The notes under the pieces were generated by a model. It was not told where the DNA came from, did no database searches, and saw nothing but the letters and a program-made list of their open reading frames with translations. From Saccharomycopsis phalli (Eukaryota > Ascomycota > Saccharomycetes > Ascoideales > Saccharomycopsidaceae), in contig CP073215.1 in assembly GCA_020342235.1 (NCBI GenBank), positions 1,488,001 through 1,552,000 on the forward strand: a DNA stretch of 64,000 nucleotides, written 5' to 3'. Both the position numbers and the translations under genes were made by a program. Shown piece after piece: positions 57,431-64,000 of this stretch. Positions within the stretch are counted from its first letter, which is position 1. Each line of letters opens with the position of its first letter.

Positions 57431-57687
57431 TCTGGGCTTTGCCTCTACTATATATATGTATTCACTTCAATGTAACGATGAAATATACGATTGCATCTCC
57501 GGTATCCTATTCTTTCTCCACTATTATTCCCAGCAATCGCATATGCTGTTATGATTTTATTACAAGATTACGCGATACTAGATTAACAAGTTAGAAGTCA
57601 TTAAATTGAGAATAATAAAGTAGGTAAGCTGTATGAATGCTGTATCATAAGAATGTGTTCAGATTGTTTTCAGACAATCTATGAAAA

Positions 57688-57933
57688 CTATGCGTGGTGT
57701 TGGACAACAACAGGCTCGTCGATCTGATTATATATTTGATTTCCACTCAATAAAGCTGTTGAGTCATCGTTCGCATTTTGACTTGTCAGTTCTGTTGGTT
57801 CTGTTTCATTTTCAGTAGCACGATGTTTCGGGTCCGCTCGGTGGGCTATTTCAATGGTATTGAGGTTTGTTCCAGCGATCTTTTCGATGTGGCTATCCTT
57901 GTGTTTGAAGTATAGGTAGTTGTGAAGTGCCAT
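57688..57933 (-). CDS. Doubtful small ORF, 81 aa
   Basis: Starts at the ATG at 57933 (MALHNYLYFKHKDSHIEKIA) and ends DEPVVVQHHA. It is hydrophilic and acidic in the middle. The composition is somewhat more protein-like than its surroundings, but no family is recognised. It lies 198 bp downstream of the zinc-cluster gene's stop on the same strand. Confidence 0.28.
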   Translation of the reverse strand: MALHNYLYFKHKDSHIEKIAGTNLNTIEIAHRADPKHRATENETEPTELTSQNANDDSTALLSGNQIYNQIDEPVVVQHHA

Positions 57934-58130
57934 ATTCAATAGAAAGGTAAAGGGAAAACAAATAATTCAAAACTTAGTTGGATTTGACCTTTGTAACATT
58001 TGTAAATCCTTATTACTACAAAAATCATCCGATTTTTCCAAGAAAGCTGAGAGGGTATCACTGAATAGAAAAATCTGACTTCAACTAGGCATACGCAAGC
58101 ACAAAAAGCTTAATAGTGCGTGATGTTTGT

Positions 58131-60482
58131 TCATCCCAACTCCATTCCCATTAGCAATTCATTCCATACGTCGTCATTAAGAGCCCAATATGAAAAGTCT
58201 GAAGGCCGCCCTACTTCTCCTTGAAACCCATCCGAAGAAATGCCAACCAGTTGAGGTAATGCCAACTTGGAGTTTTCGCCAACTAATCCACTATTAAAGT
58301 TGACGTTGATACCTATTTCGGCTGGAGCTACGTGGTTTACTTCGCCACCACTTCCAACATTTTCGGTTATGTTATTGTTGGCTCTCAAGGTATCATTGGT
58401 ACAAGAGTTGTGGGTATTGTTTTTCCACGCATCTTCTACTATAGCCTTACCCTTGTTCACTGGTAATGATTGTCGACGTTTACTAAAAGGGTTAAACCGG
58501 CGCAAATACCTCGCATCTATATTGGAAATGCGCGGTGCAAAGGCAAACTCTTTAACAGGAGCCGCGGTAAATGGCTGTAATTCGCTTTCGCCAAATTTGC
58601 TCTCCAACATAGTTCTGATCTCGTTAGAATATGACTCAATAAACAAAACCATCACCAAACGCGATTTTGTTAGAAAATAGTTGTTGGGGAACTTCTTATT
58701 GACGGCTAAATTGGTGTCTAGAACGCCTTTCATGACGCTGAGTATGTTAGGAGGTAATATATCCAATTGTGAGAACTTTGGTACCTGAAGAGTTAGATAC
58801 CTTAGTCTCAAGAACATTCCGCACACATTGAACACCCTCGACTGTACAATAAGAGGCAATGAGGCTATTTTCTCGTAAGACAACTTATCAAAATATGAAA
58901 GGGCCTTCAAACAGCTGCTTGCACAGTTTCCAATTGCTGAAATCATATGTGCGGAGAAAAGTGGGTCCTCTTGGCCCTTGGATGCAGAGAATTCTTCCAA
59001 GTTTAGGATTCTATGTAGCGATGGCTCGAATAAATAAGCTTCAATTGAGTAGTAATACATGAGACCGGCGGTATCACACCTCTCATCTATATGCTTCTTA
59101 ACCTCCAAGCATTGATTATGCAAATCCTTAATGATGTACCTGGTTTTGAAGTCATTAATGTCCAATGATTCCAATGACTCGCTAGAGTATAGTGCTCGGT
59201 ATATTTTCTCCAGTATGTGGTTAAGTTTTGCAAAATGTGCCAAACGCTGGATTTTCTTGTTTGGATTTTTCATGAGTATTCTGTAAGACTCCTCCAAATA
59301 TTCGTCCCACCTTACAATCATGTGTGCCTTCAAAAAAAGAGTAAACGCCACACTTGTTAGATAAACCGCCAACGTCAATATCCGCGACTCGGTTTTCTGA
59401 GAAATGCTACTGACCGGGACTCTTTTCACAATATTTCGCTCCTCGCTAAAGTAAAACATTCCCCTTCCATTCAAGCCGAGATCCTGGATTAGAGGTATGC
59501 ACAATGAAGACATCAAATGATATCTGCGGTGCTGGAAAAGCTCTGTAGAGTCATACCACAAACTCATTAGTAATAAGCTTTTTAATAGCTCGACTGACTT
59601 ATTGCCCACTATTAGTACTTCATGAGTTATTAATTGCAAAGATTTAATCTGCAATCTTAAATCAGTTTGCAAGCCGTTGGTTCGCTTTACGGTTTTGGGA
59701 ATGACTGTCGTGGTGATTGCCAAAATGGTCATGAATAAAAATGGGTGCTTTCTTCTGAAATTATCGATATTCTCTATCAGAAGATACTCATTCAATCTTT
59801 TCATTTCTTCCTCCTCACTTTCGTTCTCAATCGGCTCTACTATCGAGACAACCGCGTATCGCGAGTATAATTGGTCACTGTATAGCTTCAACCTAAACAT
59901 TATCTCTTCCATAGTCAATATCCCCTGCTTCACCACGTTAGTTTCTTCCATATAGTCTACAGAGAGTAAACTTTCGCGCGCCTCACCAATCTCTGAGAAG
60001 TTTTGCGATGCGTCGTAGTACCGGGACAACTCTAGTCTGCTCAAATTTTCCAACTCTGTAGTTAGATCATTCTTTGTTTTGGATTGTTCCGACGATGGAA
60101 GAGTGACCGCTGGTGAACTGGTATCGAATGAGCCGTTAGATGCACCGGAATTTGGGGATGTAAATACCGAGCTCTCCGTTGCTTTCCCTCTCAAACTTTG
60201 GATCATAATGTTCTGGGTCTCCAACTCCTTAGTTAGAGCTCTCACTTTCAATTCTAGTTCATGTGCACGGTTTTGCTTCCGTTTTTTGAACACTCTCTTA
60301 GGGTCTACTTCGCATTCGCGATCAGTCTTGAGGCATCTTGCGCAACTTCGGCTCCCTTCACTTCTAATGCATCGCACCTTAAGTCTATGACAGTTCTGGC
60401 AAGCCACAAGAGCACGGGATATGGGGCTGTTGGACTGAATGTTATCGGGCGATTCTGTTTCACTAAATACTGCTTCAGGCAT
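58131..60482 (-). CDS. Zn2Cys6 fungal transcription factor
   Basis: 783 residues. The binuclear zinc cluster is C28-x2-C31-x6-C38-x8-C47-x2-C50-x6-C57 (ACQNCHRLKVRC, then CARCLKTDREC), followed by a basic linker PKRVFKKRKQNR and a short coiled coil (ELELKVRALTKELETQ) for dimerisation. The middle part (about 200-620) is helical, like the fungal-specific regulatory domain. The C-terminus is Asn/Gly-rich with an acidic-hydrophobic end (ALNDDVWNELLMGMELG) that looks like an activation domain. The linker and cluster resemble those of the Leu3/War1 style of factors, but the ortholog is not recognised. It is divergent from the MAPR gene with 113 bp between starts. Confidence 0.85.
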   Translation of the reverse strand: MPEAVFSETESPDNIQSNSPISRALVACQNCHRLKVRCIRSEGSRSCARCLKTDRECEVDPKRVFKKRKQNRAHELELKVRALTKELETQNIMIQSLRGKATESSVFTSPNSGASNGSFDTSSPAVTLPSSEQSKTKNDLTTELENLSRLELSRYYDASQNFSEIGEARESLLSVDYMEETNVVKQGILTMEEIMFRLKLYSDQLYSRYAVVSIVEPIENESEEEEMKRLNEYLLIENIDNFRRKHPFLFMTILAITTTVIPKTVKRTNGLQTDLRLQIKSLQLITHEVLIVGNKSVELLKSLLLMSLWYDSTELFQHRRYHLMSSLCIPLIQDLGLNGRGMFYFSEERNIVKRVPVSSISQKTESRILTLAVYLTSVAFTLFLKAHMIVRWDEYLEESYRILMKNPNKKIQRLAHFAKLNHILEKIYRALYSSESLESLDINDFKTRYIIKDLHNQCLEVKKHIDERCDTAGLMYYYSIEAYLFEPSLHRILNLEEFSASKGQEDPLFSAHMISAIGNCASSCLKALSYFDKLSYEKIASLPLIVQSRVFNVCGMFLRLRYLTLQVPKFSQLDILPPNILSVMKGVLDTNLAVNKKFPNNYFLTKSRLVMVLFIESYSNEIRTMLESKFGESELQPFTAAPVKEFAFAPRISNIDARYLRRFNPFSKRRQSLPVNKGKAIVEDAWKNNTHNSCTNDTLRANNNITENVGSGGEVNHVAPAEIGINVNFNSGLVGENSKLALPQLVGISSDGFQGEVGRPSDFSYWALNDDVWNELLMGMELG

Positions 60483-60595
60483 TATATAAATGGCAGACTA
60501 ATAGGCATGGTTCATAAGTTTGTTTTTTTTTATTACAATTATTATGCAACTCCGCGAAAAACACAATCTAGACATAACGGCTGAACGCAGCAACA

Positions 60596-61162
60596 ATGGA
60601 CCAGCCACAAGTTAGAACACATTTTTACTTGTTGGACATTCTTAGAATTTTAGGCGGACTACTTGTTCTTAATGCACTAGCATCTTATGCTATTACATCA
60701 TCTTCTACCTGGGGGTATGAGGGCAAATATATTGACCCAAGGTTTTATACCCACTTGCTTGCCACCAGAGGCCAACAAATTAATTTCACCGAGGCACAAT
60801 TGAGCCGATATGATGGATCCGACACTGGACGTCCGATTTACGTGTCCATCTACGGTAAAGTTTTCGATGTCACACGCAGCAGACATTTGTATGGCCCAAA
60901 GGGAAACTACGCATCAATGGCTGGAAAAGAATCCGCCAGAATGTTGGTGACTGGGTGTGTGAATAATCCTGACCAATACACTGCTGACTTGCGTGGTTTG
61001 GAAGAGGAGAAGTCCATGGCGGAAATCAGACAATGGCAGAGATACTTTGAGAATAAGGCAACATATTGGTTGGTTGGAAGTTACAACGAAGATATTGGCA
61101 ACAGACCTGTGCCTGAACTGTGTTGGAGTAAAAGTAAAGTTCCTTCTAATATCAGAAGCTGA
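60596..61162 (+). CDS. Cytochrome b5-like heme/steroid-binding (MAPR) protein
   Basis: 188 residues. An N-terminal membrane anchor spans about residues 10-30 (YLLDILRILGGLLVLNALAS). A MAPR-type cytochrome b5 fold spans about 58-150: LSRYDGSDTGRPIYVSIYGK, then VFDVTRSRHLYGPKGNYASM with the Tyr of the heme/steroid pocket (LYGPKGNY), and a terminal WQRYFENKATYWLVGSY. PGRMC/Dap1 proteins bind heme through Tyr and support cytochrome P450 enzymes of sterol synthesis. Yeast Dap1 has the similar GRQFYGPSGPYTNFAG. This protein differs by its anchor and longer tail, so it may be a Dap1 paralog or neudesin-like member instead of Dap1 itself. Confidence 0.82.
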   Translation: MDQPQVRTHFYLLDILRILGGLLVLNALASYAITSSSTWGYEGKYIDPRFYTHLLATRGQQINFTEAQLSRYDGSDTGRPIYVSIYGKVFDVTRSRHLYGPKGNYASMAGKESARMLVTGCVNNPDQYTADLRGLEEEKSMAEIRQWQRYFENKATYWLVGSYNEDIGNRPVPELCWSKSKVPSNIRS

Positions 61163-61975
61163 TGTTTGGTGAATTCATTGGATGGCCTACTCGGATTAGA
61201 AGAATTGGTCGGATTCTGCTGGCAACTGCGTTGTGATCGTGACACATAAATTTTATTGGAAGCTTATGTATGGTATGGGTGACTCTACTGCCCCTGCTGT
61301 ATATTTCTTGTGTCCTTCCAGCTCACATATTTGTACTGGACGTTGTCCTCTGTTGTAAGTTCTTCTTGAGTTTCTCTTGTCATAAACACACTAAGGCACA
61401 TTGCCATTTCACAATCGCCGCCTGTCTTTGTAGTAGTTTCCCAATTCTCTACATTTGATTGTGTGAAAGTAGATCACTTTCGTCTTGCCAGTGTCCTTTC
61501 GTCTTGCTAGTGTCCTTTCGTCTTGCCAGTGTCCTTTGGTGCTATTGAGTCACGCATGGAATTTACCTTAAACGCTCGTTAAAAACAAGTAAAATATATT
61601 AGTTTAAATAAATTGACTCAAATGGATGAATATAAACAATTATTTCGGGGCACGTCGTGTGGTCTTGATCAAGTTTGAATTATACAAATACAAAAGTCCA
61701 TGCTGGGCATAAAGAATAAATGAATCTACTATTAAAGTTTTCCATTATATAAGATGAATTTTAAAATAAATCCTTGATATATTGTTAACGTTAGAGATGA
61801 ATAAAGGTTTAGTGACGATGCAAAATGTTGGAAATTGTTCCAGTCCCAAACTAATGCCTGAATCTATCCTAAAATAAAGTCTATTCAAATAGAATATTGT
61901 CAGCCAGATATTAGCATAATTATAGCTACGTTCAGGTTAGTCCACGCATGCATTATATGATATTATTTACAGTAT
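61163..61975. other. Intergenic between convergent MAPR and RSM7 genes
   Basis: 813 bp, long for a convergent pair. It holds a 19 bp tandem repeat (61478-61534). An ORF at 61270-61458 encodes a hydrophobic Cys-rich peptide (VWVTLLPLLYISCVLPAHIF) and contains a GTAAGT; I regard it as unproven. The rest is AT-rich. Confidence 0.4.
61478..61534. repeat. 19 bp tandem repeat, three copies
   Basis: TTTCGTCTTGCCAGTGTCC at 61478-61496, one copy with a single C-to-T change at 61497-61515, and a third perfect copy at 61516-61534. Noncoding minisatellite. Confidence 0.95.
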
Positions 61976-62737
61976 TTACAACTTTATGTAGGCTCTGAAA
62001 GTCATGGCCTCCTTGTGCATACGTGATCTCTTTTCAAACCCAGAGGAATTTCCCTGATACGCAGCAATTAACTCTTCTCCAAGTCTGACCGAAAACTCTC
62101 TGGCCTGTCTCTTGGAAGCGGCTTCTAGTATCCAATTTAGCGCAATTCTTACTCCCTGGCGTCTATTTATTGTAATCGGAACAGTGTCCACTTTGGCAGT
62201 CTTGTTTTTGAATTTTTGAGTAGTTACCAATGGTGCCATCTTGTCTATCACCTCATGCAACACTTCCACTGGATCGGTACGCAACTGCAATCGCACAATA
62301 AACAAAGCTCTAGCAAGCGACTTTTCTGCTCTGGCCTTTTTTCCATGCTTCATAATAAGATTAACGCAGTTCTCCACCAACTCATCTTTAGGTAACGGTA
62401 CAGTTCGAGCAGTCAACAGTTTGACTTCATCCAACTGAGCTTCAGTAGGCACAAATACCCCATAATTGGCCAGTTTTTCTGTCTTCTGTTGACCAGGTGC
62501 AGCCAATGAAGTTTCTGGGTTAAATGGTGTTGCTGGGTTGCTGAACTGGGTTCTCAAGTTCTTAATTGCACTCAACCACTCATCTACATTTTTGTCTGGC
62601 GAACTTGGAGACGCTGAATTTGAAGCCGGCGAACTGGTTGCGTTTGAACGGCGAATGTTCATACTTGAAATCGAAGACCGGAAAAGCGCCCGTGACACTG
62701 AACTTCTGCCATTTGCCAACAACTTAACCCCATTCAT
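61976..62737 (-). CDS. RSM7: Mitochondrial ribosomal protein uS7m (Rsm7)
   Basis: Small-subunit protein of the mitochondrial ribosome, S7 family. It has 253 residues (yeast Rsm7: 247). The N-terminus is a typical mitochondrial presequence rich in Arg and Ser (ARSSV-type: NGRSSVSRALFRSSISSMNI). The S7 domain covers about 95-253: LVENCVNLIMKHGKKARAEK, DPVEVLHEVIDKMAPLVTTQ, VPITINRRQGVRIALNWIL and SSGFEKRSRMHKEAMTFRAY, which are the characteristic S7 motifs. It is divergent from PSY4 with 117 bp between starts. Confidence 0.93.
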   Translation of the reverse strand: MNGVKLLANGRSSVSRALFRSSISSMNIRRSNATSSPASNSASPSSPDKNVDEWLSAIKNLRTQFSNPATPFNPETSLAAPGQQKTEKLANYGVFVPTEAQLDEVKLLTARTVPLPKDELVENCVNLIMKHGKKARAEKSLARALFIVRLQLRTDPVEVLHEVIDKMAPLVTTQKFKNKTAKVDTVPITINRRQGVRIALNWILEAASKRQAREFSVRLGEELIAAYQGNSSGFEKRSRMHKEAMTFRAYIKL

Positions 62738-62854
62738 TGTATCAGTGTATATGCATTGGCATGACTTTCAACAATTTTTCACCAACCAGACTATATTACC
62801 CGGACACATAATCACTAAGCTGTCAGAGATGCTATCCAAGCTCCCCTCTTTAAT

Positions 62855-63552
62855 ATGGAGGACTACTCGATAGATTATGATAAATGTAAGTGAGAATCAT
62901 GCTGACCTTGCCGCATGACCCTTTTTCTGTAATACTTGTTCAGCAACAAATCACGCAATCATTTGGTACCATTTATTGACATTCAGACGAACCTGCCTTG
63001 GTAAGAATAGTTGAAGAGAAAACGTATAACCCTGACAGTAATTTGCCTTGGCCCATTCTAAGGAAATATATTATAAGGAGAATTTATGACATAATAAAAA
63101 CCCATTGTGAGAATCCAGCACATTACATAATACTGCATCCATTGGAACAGGTAGAAGTTACAGCTCTAGAATACACCAGCAAAGTATGCTATTACTTAAA
63201 TACTCAGTTTCAGGAATCACCACCGTTTACAATTCTTCGGCTTGCGGAGGTATTACTCGACGAATCATTGCATTCCAATACTGTTAGATACTTAAGGTGT
63301 CTCGAAACGTTGATATTCGTGCAGTCGTCGGTTGACGAGTTTAAATCAGTAAAAGAGGCAGATTGCATGGACTCAGATGAGTTAAGTAGTAAAATAGAAA
63401 CAGATTCAATACTGTGGATTACCGAAGAGCATATAAAAGAAATTACGGAACACGCTGCAGAAGATACGCTAGAGGATAATGCATTTTCTACTGAGCATGA
63501 CTTTAATGGGGTGCTTGACAAATCAAAAGAGAGTCCTACAGAACAAATATAA
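62855..63552 (+). CDS. PSY4: Protein phosphatase 4 regulatory subunit 2 (Psy4), two exons
   Basis: Regulatory subunit of the Pph3 (PP4) phosphatase that dephosphorylates gamma-H2A and helps end the DNA-damage checkpoint. Exon 1 (62855-62885) encodes MEDYSIDYDK plus one base. The intron is 62886-62986 (101 nt; GTAAGT donor, TTGAC just before ACATTCAG). Exon 2 is 62987-63552. The join reads DYDKYEPALVRIVEEKTYNP with no frame shift and gives 198 residues. The PPP4R2 core is recognisable: LPWPILRKYIIRRIYDII near residue 33 and PPFTILRLAEVLLDE near 86 (human: IPFTIQRLCELLTD). The acidic C-terminus is short; yeast Psy4 has 441 residues, so this is close to a minimal version. Confidence 0.85.
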
Positions 63553-63600
63553 CTTGGCCATTTAATTGTTTAGCTTATAGAAAAATTTTATACGCACTAT

Positions 63601-64000
63601 CTATTTGTAGCCCGAATCTTTCAACCATGTTGAAACTTCCTTTCTGTCGCGCTTCACCCAGTTGTACTTACTCTCCAAAGTGTCTAAACTTTGCTCCAAG
63701 TTCTTGTCAAATCCATCAAGGTTCTTATCAGCAAAGAAGGCCTTGATTTCGGCTTTTCCGCCATCTACCAAGTAACCAGAAGTAGAATAGGTGACAATGT
63801 TTCCCAACATGGACAAAGAAGGAGGAAATTGCTTGGTGATTGCAGCCCAGTTAGCTTGTAACCACTTCCACAAGCCTACAACACCGGCCTTGTGCAGTCT
63901 CAATCCAGTCATTGGGATGTGAATATCTTGTGGCTTGATCACTTCAGTGTCGAGTAAGTAACCCAAAGTTCTCTTGATGAGCTTCTCATCTTCGAATCTA
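63601..64000 (-). CDS. APE2: M1 zinc aminopeptidase Ape2/Aap1, C-terminal end only
   Basis: Only the last 132 residues or so lie in the window; the gene continues past 64000, so the ATG at 63966 is internal. From the edge it reads RFEDEKLIKRTLGYLLDTEVI, then QDIHIPMTGLRLHKAGVVGL, LWKWLQANW, LSMLGNIVTYSTSGYL and ends DRKEVSTWLKDSGYK. This is the helical C-terminal (ERAP1-like) domain of yeast Ape2/Aap1 (there QDIYIPLQGLRAHKEG and LSMLGSVVTICTSGF). The zinc site (HExxH) lies outside the window. The two yeast paralogs cannot be told apart here. It is convergent with PSY4 across 48 bp. Confidence 0.93.
   Translation of the reverse strand, partial: RFEDEKLIKRTLGYLLDTEVIKPQDIHIPMTGLRLHKAGVVGLWKWLQANWAAITKQFPPSLSMLGNIVTYSTSGYLVDGGKAEIKAFFADKNLDGFDKNLEQSLDTLESKYNWVKRDRKEVSTWLKDSGYK

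Larger units (their letters stand above)
56258..58130. other. 1.9 kb AT-rich intergenic region upstream of the Adr1-like gene
   Basis: This lies between two minus-strand transcription factor genes. Long upstream regions are common before regulatory genes with complex control. Two short minus-strand ORFs (listed separately) are the only coding candidates. TATA-like sequences occur near 56436 and 57451-57459. No tRNA or transposon was seen. Confidence 0.45.

Noticed and set aside
61270-61458. 62-codon hydrophobic ORF with an internal GTAAGT
   Set aside because: No matching acceptor gives a longer convincing protein, and no family is recognised.

Overview
The window is yeast nuclear DNA from the budding yeasts (Saccharomycotina). 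Genes are compact and mostly intronless. The introns that can be read are small with canonical signals: RPL6 has GTAAGT and a TACTAAC branch site, and PSY4 and DAL2 also carry one each. The encoded proteins (BDH1, SMC4, RAD4, SPT2, RRP1, SLU7, DAL2, GDH1, POB3, BET5, CTF8, MBP1, RSM7, PSY4, APE2 families) match yeast families along their length. Several points suggest a CTG-Ser clade (Serinales) species: CTG codons are rare, none was seen in the GDH1 frame, and in SLU7, POB3 and one ELMO-like gene CTG lies where relatives carry Ser or another small or polar residue. The RPL6 promoter pairs a Tbf1-like and a Cbf1-like site, as reported for Candida albicans ribosomal protein genes. The species itself cannot be named.

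Layout. 1-18.2 kb is a housekeeping block: RPL6 (5' part), BDH1-like dehydrogenase, VTC5-like SPX protein, SMC4, a mitochondrial-type helical-repeat protein, RAD4, SPT2, RRP1 and SLU7. 18.4-29.8 kb is the accessory-looking part: three intact, same-strand, diverged paralogs of the ELMO/CED-12 family (yeast Lmo1), with a BSC6-like MFS transporter and a 2.1 kb gene-free stretch between the first and second. 29.9-33.1 kb holds a GH47 mannosidase and allantoicase. 33.2-39.3 kb holds a Seg1-like low-complexity protein and a repeat-rich Sac7/Bag7-type RhoGAP. 40.1-45.4 kb holds GDH1, POB3, BET5, a small ORF and CTF8. 45.7-51.9 kb holds MBP1, a YML131W-type oxidoreductase and an unrecognised coiled-coil protein. 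52-60.5 kb holds two large transcription factors (Adr1/Mxr1-like C2H2 with a long polyglutamine tract, and a Zn2Cys6 protein) separated by 1.9 kb of AT-rich DNA. 60.6-64 kb holds a cytochrome-b5-like MAPR protein, RSM7, PSY4 and the 3' end of APE2.

How the parts relate. Most neighbours are functionally unrelated, as is normal in yeast, but several promoters can be read: Pho4/Cbf1-type E-boxes before VTC5, RRPE plus PAC before RRP1, and tandem MCB elements between CTF8 and MBP1 (a possible MBF self-regulatory loop). The most unusual feature is the ELMO-family cluster. Lmo1 with its DOCK partner Dck1 activates a Rac/Rho5-type GTPase and, to my knowledge, is normally single-copy in yeasts. Three diverged full-length copies suggest local duplication and specialisation. 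No tRNA, rRNA, CRISPR array or intact transposon was seen.
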